A stretch of 64,000 nt of DNA from Clostridia bacterium (GTDB lineage Bacteria > Bacillota > Clostridia > Oscillospirales > CAG-272), in contig JAFQPM010000033.1 of the NCBI GenBank assembly GCA_017411745.1, positions 1 through 64,000 of the forward strand, in the 5' to 3' direction. Shown piece by piece: positions 1-7,038 of the stretch. Numbering within the stretch: the stretch's first letter is position 1; the number at the start of each line of letters is the position of its first letter. The translations under genes and the position numbers were made by a program. The notes under the pieces were generated by a model, which was given only the letters and a program-made list of their open reading frames with translations, had not been told where the DNA came from and did no database searches.

Positions 1-154
1 CACCGTTGTCAATAAGTCCAGTGAGAACGTATTGCATAAAGGTAGGAACGGTGCAGGAGTAAAAGCCGAGCTTTTCTTCATACGTTTTGACAAGATGTTT
101 GGGATGCACCATGTATCCGATACGAGGAGAGGGAGAGATCGTTTTGGAAAAGGT
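1..154 (-). pseudogene. MocR/PdxR-type regulator fragment (aminotransferase domain), truncated
   Basis: Reading the minus strand from about position 154 down to the window edge gives an open frame containing TFSKTISPSPRIGYMV followed by HPKHLVKTYEEKLGF. This is the PLP-lysine region of the fold-type I aminotransferase domain of MocR-family regulators (usual pattern SFSKxxxPxxRxGY). The lysine codon lies at 143-145. Upstream in the same frame, under the start of the TetR gene, the homology stops abruptly: there is no wHTH domain and no first half of the aminotransferase domain. I infer a gene remnant cut at about 150-160, unless a frameshift lies further off. The fragment continues past position 1, so its other end is unseen. 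Confidence 0.55.
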
Positions 155-715
155 ATGAAAAAGGAATATCGCTGCACTTTGAGAACGAAAAAAATGATCC
201 GGGCTGCTTTTGTTGAGCTTGTCGGAGAAAAGAAAAATATGGAGACCATCACGGTCGGTGAGCTTGCGGCGCGTGCGGATATTGCAAAAAGCACATTCTA
301 TAACCACTACGACGACGTATATGCCGTGGCGGAGGAGTTTGAAAATGAGCTGATTGCCAAGCTCTCGGCGGTGCTTGATGAGATCGAGCTTGAAAGATCG
401 ATCGAATATGAGAATTATTTCAGAAAGGTCATCGAGTTTTTGAAGGTGAATGAGGATATATACCGTAAGGCAATCACATCACCCGATGTCAGATTTTTTA
501 TTGAAAAGCTGAAGGCAATAATATCCAAGAATATTTTTGAGGATAGTGTAGTGCTTCCGTTTTTCAAAAATAAAGCCGAGAAATACGCGCAAATACGTTT
601 TCTTACCAATGATTGCGTGGATACAATGGTGGATTATTTTAAGGGCAATATCGACCTGTCGCTTGACGAGGTCGGAGGTGTTATTATAGATTTTCTCAAT
701 AATATGAGAAAGTGA
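155..715 (+). CDS. TetR/AcrR family transcriptional regulator
   Basis: 186 aa. The N-terminus has the TetR helix-turn-helix layout: a helix with AAFVELVGEKK, then ITVGELAARADIAKSTFYNHYDDV, the recognition helix being KSTFYNHY. The C-terminal two thirds is a divergent, helical ligand and dimer domain, as is normal. The frame is open from position 32, but the ATG at 155 is preferred: it has a GGAAAAGG site just upstream and it starts right before the DNA-binding domain, whereas the longer reading overlaps the antisense MocR remnant. The TetR fold is clear; the ligand and target are unknown. No divergent partner gene is visible, because its upstream side is the broken MocR fragment. Confidence 0.85.
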   Translation: MKKEYRCTLRTKKMIRAAFVELVGEKKNMETITVGELAARADIAKSTFYNHYDDVYAVAEEFENELIAKLSAVLDEIELERSIEYENYFRKVIEFLKVNEDIYRKAITSPDVRFFIEKLKAIISKNIFEDSVVLPFFKNKAEKYAQIRFLTNDCVDTMVDYFKGNIDLSLDEVGGVIIDFLNNMRK

Positions 716-732
716 TAATTACTCAGATATTT

Positions 733-764
733 TGAGGGCTGACGATTGATTTCGTCAGCCCTCA
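733..764 (+). terminator. Rho-independent terminator after the TetR gene
   Basis: A perfect 13-bp stem (733-745 with 752-764) closes a 6-nt loop, 18 bases after the TetR stop codon. It is followed by a moderately T-rich stretch. It lies between two convergent genes and may serve both. Confidence 0.75.
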
Positions 765-767
765 TCA

Positions 768-1046
768 CTATTTCTTATTCAATATACTCACCATCGGCAC
801 GTAGTCAAGTTCCTCGATCTTTACTTGACCGATCAGCACGTCACCGTACTGAAAGGTGTGACGAGTCGGCATTTTACCGCCTTCGCATTCCTCGACCTGA
901 AAGATATTCTTATATACGCCTACGATCTTCGCAGGTGATGCATCTACGATAACCTTCGGATGTGTTCTGCTCACGCTGATGTGTATGTTCGGATTGGTTT
1001 TGAAAAGCTTTCCGATACCGCTTTTTATGTAATCCATACTATCCAT
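768..1046 (-). CDS. Veg-like small protein
   Basis: 92 aa. The pattern resembles the Veg family of Bacillota (about 85 aa; in Bacillus subtilis a biofilm-related and highly expressed protein). It has an N-terminal amphipathic segment, GKLFKTNPNIHISVSRTHPK, a strand-rich middle with AKIVGVYKNIFQVEE, and FQYGDVLIGQVKIEEL, which matches the position of the FxxVSYxYADILTxxVEL block in Veg. It lacks the usual Veg N-terminal IKxxLxxxxG block in recognisable form, so the assignment rests on the C-terminal half. An AGGAAG ribosome site precedes the ATG at 1046. It is the last of three small minus-strand genes that probably share the promoter at 1804-1832. Confidence 0.5.
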   Translation of the reverse strand: MDSMDYIKSGIGKLFKTNPNIHISVSRTHPKVIVDASPAKIVGVYKNIFQVEECEGGKMPTRHTFQYGDVLIGQVKIEELDYVPMVSILNKK

Positions 1047-1064
1047 AACTACTTCCTCTAATGA

Positions 1065-1093
1065 TCACGCATAGAGCCGAAGCCCTATGCGTG
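1065..1093 (-). terminator. Intercistronic hairpin
   Basis: Arms 1065-1074 and 1084-1093 are perfectly complementary (10 bp) and sit between two minus-strand genes. No U-tract follows, so it is more likely a partial terminator or an mRNA-stabilising stem. Confidence 0.5.
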
Positions 1094-1103
1094 ACTCCCT
1101 TCA

Positions 1104-1343
1104 TTAATCCAAATAATCACCGACGGGACTCATATTGCTCTGCTTAATTACTTTTACAATAAGAGAGCCATCGGGCTGTTCGGTCTGCTCTACGATCTTG
1201 TACTTGGTACGGTTGCGCTCCAAAGTGGTTTTATACTTTTCAAAATCCTCTTTGACTTGTCGAACTGCCACTTCGTGAGGAATATCCTCCTTCAGCATAA
1301 AGTGAAGGGTTTGGCAAATACAAGCTGCCTTAATTCGTTTCAT
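1104..1343 (-). CDS. Small conserved protein, paralogue of the next gene
   Basis: 79 aa, not recognised as a named family. It begins MKRIKAACICQTLHFMLKED and continues with a charged helix (EDFEKYKTTLERNRTKY), then a short beta-rich tail with PDGSLIVKVIKQ. It aligns along its length with the product of 1402-1650: both start MKR(I/V)KAxCIxQTL, share the FxKY or EKY helix with NxTxYxIV, and end in a DYxx or EYFx motif. I infer an ancient tandem duplication. There is no signal peptide or membrane segment. The two conserved N-terminal cysteine positions (CICQ versus CILQ) are only half kept, so metal binding is not supported. Confidence 0.7.
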   Translation of the reverse strand: MKRIKAACICQTLHFMLKEDIPHEVAVRQVKEDFEKYKTTLERNRTKYKIVEQTEQPDGSLIVKVIKQSNMSPVGDYLD

Positions 1344-1366
1344 TTTTATACCTCAATCATAAAATT

Positions 1367-1395
1367 AAGCCGCCCGATTAAGACTCGGACGGCTT
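1367..1395 (-). terminator. Terminator or attenuator between the tandem paralogues
   Basis: A stem of 1367-1377 with 1385-1395 (one C/A mismatch) closes a 7-nt loop. On the minus strand it is followed by TTAATTTTAT. It lies 7 bases after the stop of the upstream paralogue and may reduce expression of the two downstream genes. Confidence 0.6.
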
Positions 1396-1401
1396 TGCTT
1401 G

Positions 1402-1650
1402 TCAAGCGAAATATTCGCTTACGTCGGTCTTGTCGTTCAGGTGCTTTCTGACACGCACGATGATGGACGCATCTTCCTGCTCCTCGACAGACACGATCTG
1501 ATAACGAGTCTTATTCTTCTCGAGGTCTTTCTTGTATTTCTCGACCTCCTCACGATTGTATCTGAGTTGGGATTCCTTGCTGAAACCGCAATCTTCCTTC
1601 TGCAAAAATACAAGCGTTTGAAGAATACACCCTGCTTTTACACGCTTCAT
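1402..1650 (-). CDS. Small conserved protein, first of a tandem pair
   Basis: 82 aa, of unknown function. It starts MKRVKAGCILQTLVFLQKED, then a long charged helix (YNREEVEKYKKDLEKNKTRYQIV), then ASIIVRVRKHLNDKTDVSEYFA. The pattern suggests a small cytosolic alpha/beta protein. The start at 1650 has a strong GGAGGATC site. It is the promoter-proximal gene of a three-gene minus-strand unit with its paralogue (1104-1343) and the Veg-like gene. A leader of about 150 nt precedes it, and part of that leader can pair with the ribosome site (see 1656-1718). Confidence 0.7.
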   Translation of the reverse strand: MKRVKAGCILQTLVFLQKEDCGFSKESQLRYNREEVEKYKKDLEKNKTRYQIVSVEEQEDASIIVRVRKHLNDKTDVSEYFA

Positions 1651-1655
1651 TATAT

Positions 1656-1718
1656 GATCCTCCTCTCTCGATGTCGCGGCTCGGGCAGAACCGACGGAAT
1701 CGTAATACAGAGAGGATC
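1656..1718 (-). promoter_or_regulatory. Possible Shine-Dalgarno sequestering hairpin
   Basis: On the minus strand the leader contains GATCCTC (from 1718 to 1712), exactly complementary to GAGGATC (1662 to 1656), which includes the ribosome site of the 82-aa gene. Pairing would hide the site and could regulate translation. This is inference; no ligand or regulator is visible. Confidence 0.35.
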
Positions 1719-1803
1719 GAGCGAAACATATAGTTTGAACGTATCTAACTGCCGCAGATATGAACAGGCTACATCGCTCTCTTGGTAGAATTTCTACAAC
1801 CTA

Positions 1804-1832
1804 ATTATATCACAATTTCGCAATTTTTTCAA
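1804..1832 (-). promoter_or_regulatory. Sigma-A type promoter for the three small genes
   Basis: On the minus strand, TTGAAA (1832-1827), a 17-bp spacer and TATAAT (1809-1804). Confidence 0.75.
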
Positions 1833-2045
1833 GCGAAGGGAGTCGAAATTTTATTGTAAATTTTTTGTTCAATACCTGCTTTGAAGATACGTGCAGATGG
1901 TATCGACGGAAGCATCTACGCCGATACCGAGATGCGAATCGGATGAATATAGTAAAACAACTGTGAGAAAAGTTGCAAATGGAAAAATAATAATTGAAGA
2001 TTTACAAGAGTAATTGTACTCTTTGTTTCCTCCGACGCAAATTTT
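1833..2045. other. Stretch with no supported gene
   Basis: Only short frames are present. A 38-codon plus-strand frame (about 1896-2012) has no convincing ribosome site, and no RNA fold stood out. Confidence 0.5.
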
Positions 2046-2073
2046 GAGGGGTGACCATTCGTGGTCGCCCCTC
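2046..2073 (-). terminator. Hairpin after the small integrase-like ORF
   Basis: A 12-bp stem with one G/T wobble (2046-2057 with 2062-2073) carries a TTCG tetraloop, just past the stop of the minus-strand ORF. No clear U-tract follows. The left flank TTTTGAGGG resembles that of the 733-764 hairpin. Confidence 0.5.
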
Positions 2074-2079
2074 TGTACG

Positions 2080-2229
2080 TTATGCGTTCTTTGCTGCCTT
2101 TTTCATCTCTGCTATTTCCGCTTTCATGGTTTTGATCAACTCTGCGAGCTTTTCCTCGCATTCCTCTCGTGTCTTGGCGTACACCTTTCTTGAGATCCCG
2201 CTTAGTATCTTTTCGTCAAAATACGACAT
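2080..2229 (-). CDS. Short ORF resembling an integrase N-terminal arm
   Basis: 49 aa: MSYFDEKILSGISRKVYAKT, then REECEEKLAELIKTMKAEI and a short lysine-rich tail. The segment KTREECEEKLAELI is typical of the arm-binding or SAM-like N-terminus of tyrosine recombinases (KTxKEAEEKLxELI), yet no core or catalytic domain follows. It may be a remnant of an integrase or a stand-alone helical peptide. I see no good ribosome site before the ATG at 2229, and the reading direction is opposite to the collagen gene next to it. Confidence 0.35.
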   Translation of the reverse strand: MSYFDEKILSGISRKVYAKTREECEEKLAELIKTMKAEIAEMKKAAKNA

Positions 2230-2272
2230 ATAATGTAATGGTGATTCACCAAAAATTACAAAGGAGGATTTT

Positions 2273-3454
2273 ATGAACAGAAAAAATTCGTTTATGAGAA
2301 ATACAGGCGACCGCTATTGCAACAGCTGCCAAAACGGCGGTCAAAATAATTGCTGTGATCGTCAGTCTTGTTGCGATGACTGTGACGATTGTCACGATGA
2401 AGATAAAAATCCGTGCGTAGTTTGTCCACCCGGTCCCGAGGGGCCACAGGGTCCAGAAGGACCGAGAGGGCCTATTGGTCCACAGGGACCCGAAGGGCCT
2501 AGAGGTGCTACGGGCGCTCAAGGACCTATTGGTCCTGTAGGTCCGCGCGGTCCACAAGGTCAAAGAGGCGAAACAGGATTACCCGGTCCACAGGGACCTA
2601 CCGGAGCTCAAGGTCCGCAAGGTCCTATCGGCGCTCAAGGACCACAGGGCGATGCAGGTCCTGCAGGTCCGCAGGGTCCCGCAGGAGATACAGGCGCACA
2701 AGGTCCTCAAGGTCCTACCGGCGCACAAGGTCCTACCGGCAACGTCGGCCCTGCAGGTCCTCAAGGCCCCGCAGGTGAACCCGGTCCTGCAGGTCCTCAA
2801 GGTCCAATCGGTCCGCAGGGTCCCGCAGGAGATACAGGCGCACAAGGACCGCAGGGTCCCATAGGCGAAACTGGTCCAATCGGTCCTCAAGGCCCGCAGG
2901 GCGAGGTCGGTCCGACAGGCCCTACAGGTCCACAAGGCGCTACAGGTGCCACGGGTCCTCAAGGTCCAATCGGTCCTCAGGGTCCTGTAGGTGATACAGG
3001 CGCGCAAGGTCCTCAGGGAATTCCCGGAGGCGTACTAAGTTATGCTGACTTTTACGCCTTAATGCCGCCTGACAATTCGGCAACGGTGGCTCCCGGAACC
3101 GACGTCAGTTTTCCGCAGAACGGTCCGATCGCCAACACAAACATCGGCCGTCTCGGTTCGTCGTCCTTCAATCTCGGTCCTATCGGCACGTATCAGATAT
3201 TATTCCAGGTTGGTGTCACCGAAGCGGGACAGTTGGTTTTGACCTTAAACGGTCAAGATCTTGATTATACCGTCGTGGGGCGCGCCACGGGAACGTCGCA
3301 GATCGTGGGAATGGCCATACTAACGACCACGACAATAAACTCGATTCTCACCGTCCGCAACCCTGCGGGCAACGCTGCAGCACTTACTATCACGCCCCTC
3401 GCAGGAGGAACTCGCCCCGTATCCGCACATCTTGTGATCACTCAGATAGGCTAA
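2273..3454 (+). CDS. Collagen-like spore-surface glycoprotein (BclA type)
   Basis: 393 aa in three parts. Residues 1-53 hold ten cysteines, several in CC or CxxC pairs (CCDDCDDC), which suggests cross-linking to a spore coat or exosporium layer. From residue 54 to about 251 runs an unbroken Gly-X-Y tract of roughly 66 triplets dominated by GPQ, GPT and GPA; many threonines (GxT) are typical O-glycosylation sites in BclA. Residues from about 252 to 393 form a C-terminal beta-rich trimerisation domain like that of BclA ([26 protein letters not shown]). AAAGGAGG precedes the ATG. No signal peptide is present, as is usual for proteins placed on the forespore from the mother cell. A mother-cell sigma factor promoter is expected but I could not identify one. 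Confidence 0.9.
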   Translation: MNRKNSFMRNTGDRYCNSCQNGGQNNCCDRQSCCDDCDDCHDEDKNPCVVCPPGPEGPQGPEGPRGPIGPQGPEGPRGATGAQGPIGPVGPRGPQGQRGETGLPGPQGPTGAQGPQGPIGAQGPQGDAGPAGPQGPAGDTGAQGPQGPTGAQGPTGNVGPAGPQGPAGEPGPAGPQGPIGPQGPAGDTGAQGPQGPIGETGPIGPQGPQGEVGPTGPTGPQGATGATGPQGPIGPQGPVGDTGAQGPQGIPGGVLSYADFYALMPPDNSATVAPGTDVSFPQNGPIANTNIGRLGSSSFNLGPIGTYQILFQVGVTEAGQLVLTLNGQDLDYTVVGRATGTSQIVGMAILTTTTINSILTVRNPAGNAAALTITPLAGGTRPVSAHLVITQIG

Positions 3455-3503
3455 TACTTTTATAAGCAGCATCTGATGATCGGTTGCCCTTAAATGTTAA
3501 AAC

Positions 3504-3546
3504 ACCTATAGCGTTCTGCTCTCACAGGGCGCTATAGGTATCTTTT
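3504..3546 (+). terminator. Rho-independent terminator of the collagen-like gene
   Basis: Stem 3504-3513 with 3530-3539 (10 bp, perfect), followed by ATCTTTTTCCC. Confidence 0.85.
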
Positions 3547-3676
3547 TCCCTTATTCAAATTGCGGTTCTGCCACAGATTCGCAGACGTATGGGTATAAAA
3601 GTTGCCTTAACTTGTTCAAAAAGAACACCTTAGGCTAAAAATTGTGATTTGCTACCCACAAAAAAACAAAAGGGTA

Positions 3677-3705
3677 TTGACAATCTCTCTCTCAAGTGAT
3701 ATAAT
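3677..3705 (+). promoter_or_regulatory. Consensus sigma-A promoter of the T-box transcript
   Basis: TTGACA (3677-3682), exactly 17 bp, TATAAT (3700-3705): a full consensus match. Transcription is expected to start near 3712. Confidence 0.92.
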
Positions 3706-3711
3706 GTTAAT

Positions 3712-4031
3712 AAATTTAGCAAGCTAAAGCAAACCGACGAGGAAGAGTAAGTAAGTTTTGCCTCTTTTTGCACAGAGAATCGCGGATGGTGGGATCGCGG
3801 TGAAAAAAGCAGGACCGAATGGACTTCCGAGGGCAATCGGAAACAAAGCAGGTATACGCTTTGGAGTATGTGCGACGGAGTGACCCTCCGTGAACAAAGG
3901 TCGACATATATCGGACACCAATATCACGGGAGTCCGCGTATGAAAAGTGGATGTTTTACATCAAGCAGGGTGGCACCGCAGGATATTTCAGTTTCCTGTC
4001 CCGGCATTAAGGCTATGGGACGGGGATTTTT
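3712..4031 (+). promoter_or_regulatory. T-box leader, tryptophan specific
   Basis: The leader follows the Bacillota T-box plan. GGAAGAGTAAGTA lies near the 5' end, then CAGAGAATCGCGG with GGTGGG in the apical part of stem I, then GAA-TGG-ACTTCCGAGGG, which places the specifier codon at 3820-3822. TGG reads tryptophan. The T-box sequence AGGGTGGCACCGCA is at 3967-3980. The terminator stem is 3995-4002 with 4017-4024, followed by five Ts. Known mechanism: uncharged tRNA-Trp pairs with the specifier and the T-box and stabilises the antiterminator, so the gene is on when tryptophan is scarce. The class is certain; the specifier assignment is strong because its flanks match many clostridial leaders. 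Confidence 0.93.
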
Positions 4032-4082
4032 GTTTAATCTGTGTCCCGCAACATCCAGTTTGACGAAAGGAAGGCAGAAATT

Positions 4083-5459
4083 ATGTCAAGCAACAAACAA
4101 ATTCCTTACAAGATCTATATTGAAGAATCGGAGATGCCAAAGGCATGGTACAATCTTCGCGCGGACATGAAAAACAAGCCGGCGCCGCTTCTCGATCCAA
4201 AGACCTTGAAGCCTATGACAAAAGAAGATCTGGCAGGTGTATTCTGTTCCGATCTTATAGACCAGGAGCTCGACGACACAACTCCGTATTTCGAGATCCC
4301 CGAAGAAATCAGAAGCTTTTACAAGATGTACCGTCCCGCGCCCTTGGTTCGCGCGTACTGTCTTGAAGAAAAGCTGAAAACTCCCGCCAAGATATACTAC
4401 AAATTCGAAGGAAACAACACAAGCGGTAGCCACAAGCTCAACTCAGCGATCGCGCAGGCATATTACGCCAAGCAACAAGGTCTCGTGGGTGTCACCACGG
4501 AGACCGGAGCAGGTCAATGGGGCACGGCGCTTTCAATGGCTTGCTCATATCTTGGGCTTGACTGCAAGGTTTATATGGTAAAATGCTCCTACGAGCAAAA
4601 GCCGCATCGCCGCGAAGTTATGCGCACATACGGCGCGTCGGTCACTCCCTCTCCCTCTCTTGAAACCGAGGTAGGAAAAAAGATCCTCGCAGAGTTCCCC
4701 GACACTAACGGAAGTCTCGGCTGTGCGATCTCCGAGGCTGTAGAAAAGGCTCTAGCCACCGAGGGCTACCGCTACGTGCTTGGCAGCGTGCTCAATCAAG
4801 TAATGCTACATCAGTCCATCATCGGTCTTGAAACCAAGATCGCGCTTGACAAGTACGGCATAAAGCCCGACGTTATCATAGGCTGCGCAGGCGGCGGATC
4901 AAATCTCGGCGGACTTATCGCGCCCTTTATGGGCGAAAAGCTTCGCGGCGAAGCCGACTACCGAATAATAGCCGTCGAGCCCGAGAGCTGCCCGAGCTTC
5001 ACTCGCGGAAAATACGCTTACGACTACTGCGACACGGGTATGGTCTGCCCTCTTTCAAAAATGTATACGCTTGGCAGCAACTTTATGCCAGCCCCCACTC
5101 ACGCAGGCGGTTTGAGATATCACGGAATGAACAGCACGCTCTCGCAGCTCTACCACGATAAGCTTATGGAGGCTGTGACCGTAAAGCAGACCGAGGTCTT
5201 TGCGGCGGCGGAAGAATTCGCGCGTGTTGAAGGCATACTTCCCGCGCCCGAGAGCAGTCACGCTATAAAGATAGCTCTTGATATGGCTAAGGAATGTGCA
5301 AAGACGGGAGAAGAAAAGACCATCGTCTTCGGTCTGACCGGCACGGGCTATTTCGATATGATGTCTTATGAAAAGTTCCACAACGGCATAATGCAGGACT
5401 ATATCCCCACCGATGAGGAGATAAACAAGGCTCTTAACCGGTTGCCAAAGGTTGAATAA
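4083..5459 (+). CDS. trpB: Tryptophan synthase beta-like protein, TrpB2 type
   Basis: 458 aa, the length of TrpB2 rather than TrpB1 (about 400 aa). It is a PLP enzyme that condenses indole with serine to give tryptophan. The PLP lysine is in NTSGSHKLNSA (K118), and the phosphate-binding glycine loop is GCAGGGSNLGG near residue 270. The ATG at 4083 has AAAGGAAGG upstream; an in-frame start at 4041 lies in the terminator region and is less likely. No trpA or other trp gene is adjacent. TrpB2 proteins often act without TrpA, for example salvaging free indole. Control by a Trp-specific T-box supports a role in tryptophan supply. It is a single-gene unit ending in a strong terminator. Confidence 0.93.
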   Translation: MSSNKQIPYKIYIEESEMPKAWYNLRADMKNKPAPLLDPKTLKPMTKEDLAGVFCSDLIDQELDDTTPYFEIPEEIRSFYKMYRPAPLVRAYCLEEKLKTPAKIYYKFEGNNTSGSHKLNSAIAQAYYAKQQGLVGVTTETGAGQWGTALSMACSYLGLDCKVYMVKCSYEQKPHRREVMRTYGASVTPSPSLETEVGKKILAEFPDTNGSLGCAISEAVEKALATEGYRYVLGSVLNQVMLHQSIIGLETKIALDKYGIKPDVIIGCAGGGSNLGGLIAPFMGEKLRGEADYRIIAVEPESCPSFTRGKYAYDYCDTGMVCPLSKMYTLGSNFMPAPTHAGGLRYHGMNSTLSQLYHDKLMEAVTVKQTEVFAAAEEFARVEGILPAPESSHAIKIALDMAKECAKTGEEKTIVFGLTGTGYFDMMSYEKFHNGIMQDYIPTDEEINKALNRLPKVE

Positions 5460-5467
5460 TTCTAAAA

Positions 5468-5505
5468 AACAGAGCAAAGCTTTACGCTTTGCTCTGTTTT
5501 TATTT
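5468..5505. terminator. Bidirectional terminator between trpB and the mutarotase-like gene
   Basis: A perfect 13-bp stem (5468-5480 with 5486-5498) is flanked by A-runs on the left and T-runs on the right, so it can stop both convergent transcripts. Confidence 0.9.
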
Positions 5506-5515
5506 TTAATTATAC

Positions 5516-6841
5516 TTATACTAGTTCGATCGAATATATCTTCGCCTTTCCCTTATTCAAGAACTCAAACATCATGTAGAAAAAGGGTTTATCAAGCTTA
5601 CTGATATCGATCTCGTGGATCTTGCGAACACCGTCGCCCGACAGCTTGAAAGGAATTGATGCAAACGAACAAGGAGTTCCCTTGTAATCGGGTCTTGTTG
5701 TTTCCGCATAGCAACGGAAACCTGCTTTTCCGACTATCTCGCCGCCCTCAATGCAAGCATCGATGAGTATCTTTTTGCATTCTCCCGCTTTTACGAAGAA
5801 GAACGGGGAGCAAAGCATGCCTTCGGGATTAAAATCAAAGTCAAGGCAGTCCTGATTGCCATATCCCTTGTCGGTAATGCCTCTGTAATAGAAATTCTGA
5901 CGGTCCTTGTCAAAACAGAATTTTCTGTGATCGACCGTTTTGTCGAGCTCAAGTGCGGTCTCGCGAATCGAATCAACATCACCCACGATCAAGGAATAAT
6001 AGAAGGTGTAAACTATATTATGGTCAAGAATAACGCTGGTGGTCGGGCTTACAGTTCCCGTCTGTCCGTCCTTCGCGCCGCCAATGCCCATTCTTTCAAC
6101 TCCGCCCGCAAATCCGCCAACGGCTCCGCAGGTGTGGGGATTGTAAACGCCAAGACCGTAATCGTTGTCGTCAAGGAGCGCTACCCATCCCTCCGGATAG
6201 AGCATAAACTCCGAGGGCCAATGTCTGTCCCCGGTGTTTTTGCTGACTATCTCGGTCAGCTTGCCGTTCGTGCCGGGCTGCTCGCCGACGTAGGAAACTA
6301 TCCTATAAAACTCACCGTTGGTGTAGACCGCGGGAAGCTCCTGACCGCAAGCGGGATACTGGGTCTTGTCGGTTCGGTTATTATTAAGTCTCGCGGTTAC
6401 GTTGACAGTCTTATGATCAAGCGTATACCAGAGCTCGAACGTACACTCTCCGGGTACGTTATTGAGTGCCCACTGCATAGGAATACACTTTACGTAGAGT
6501 GTGTTTCCTTCGATTTTATATTCAAGAACCTTTGCGCGATTGAAGAAGCAGTCGCCTGTCTGTATGGGATTCCAACCCGTGTGGGTCCAATGCTTGCCCA
6601 TTTCTGTCCCTTCGGGATGGAAGGGCACGGGACCCGAGTAGAAGGAAAGCTGCACCTGTCTTCCCCAGTCCCAGCTATTGATAATATTTCTGTTTCCGTG
6701 CTCGGCAAGATACGTGATCGCACCGCCAAGTGCGATGTTTGCGCCGAGCTTGATATATTCATTTTCTATATAAACTACGTTTTCGTCGAGGATCTTATAA
6801 TCTTCCTCAAGCGCGAGATAATGAGGGTTTTGATTTGACAT
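5516..6841 (-). CDS. Uncharacterised mutarotase-like protein, tandem copy 1
   Basis: 441 aa. I do not recognise a named family. The layout is suggestive of a galactose-mutarotase-like beta-sandwich: an early block VVYIENEYIKLGANIALGG, then NIINSWDWGRQVQLSFYSGP, a central histidine and proline-rich block PFHPEGTEMG, then ELPAVYTNGEFYRIVSY, and GWVALLDDNDYGLGVYNP. There is no signal peptide or membrane span, so it is predicted to be cytosolic. The start at 6841 is chosen because it matches MSNQ(E/N)PHY of copy 2; the frame is open further upstream. The first third is nearly identical to copy 2 even at DNA level. No catalytic function is claimed; a sugar-acting enzyme is a guess from the fold impression. 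Confidence 0.7.
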   Translation of the reverse strand: MSNQNPHYLALEEDYKILDENVVYIENEYIKLGANIALGGAITYLAEHGNRNIINSWDWGRQVQLSFYSGPVPFHPEGTEMGKHWTHTGWNPIQTGDCFFNRAKVLEYKIEGNTLYVKCIPMQWALNNVPGECTFELWYTLDHKTVNVTARLNNNRTDKTQYPACGQELPAVYTNGEFYRIVSYVGEQPGTNGKLTEIVSKNTGDRHWPSEFMLYPEGWVALLDDNDYGLGVYNPHTCGAVGGFAGGVERMGIGGAKDGQTGTVSPTTSVILDHNIVYTFYYSLIVGDVDSIRETALELDKTVDHRKFCFDKDRQNFYYRGITDKGYGNQDCLDFDFNPEGMLCSPFFFVKAGECKKILIDACIEGGEIVGKAGFRCYAETTRPDYKGTPCSFASIPFKLSGDGVRKIHEIDISKLDKPFFYMMFEFLNKGKAKIYSIELV

Positions 6842-7038
6842 ATTAAACTCCATTCCGCCGCCAAGGCGGCACAAATAGTAACCGATGAAATTGGCCTCGG
6901 CAAAAAATTTGCCACGGCAAATTTCGCGCGTGAAACAGTTAAGTCAGTAAGAAGCATTTTTCACGCTGATCTCCTTTTCTGCGGTTCGAGTAGTGCCGCA
7001 CACAGAAATCCGAAGCCGATAAGCTAAAAATTCAACAA
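6842..7038 (-). other. Spacer with inverted repeat and displaced ribosome site
   Basis: A strong AAAGGAGATC site, like the one used by copy 2, sits at about 6971-6980, some 130 bases upstream of the copy 1 start and followed by a quickly closed frame. Between them lies the inverted repeat 6905-6913 / 6916-6924 (AAATTTGCC and its complement). I infer an insertion or rearrangement between the original ribosome site and the gene. Confidence 0.4.

Noticed and set aside
1896..2012. Plus-strand 38-codon ORF
   Set aside because: No ribosome site, no recognisable product and competing frames; kept as unassigned spacer.
2579..3007. Minus-strand frame rich in Arg, Thr and Leu
   Set aside because: Antisense of the Gly-X-Y repeats of the collagen-like gene.
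2432..3027. Repetitive tract that might be taken for a CRISPR array
   Set aside because: The 9-base periodicity encodes Gly-X-Y triplets; there are no spacers of constant length and no cas genes.
5927..6838. A 303-codon plus-strand frame over mutarotase-like copy 1
   Set aside because: The same kind of shadow appears over copies 2 and 3, and the minus-strand frames are conserved among the three copies.
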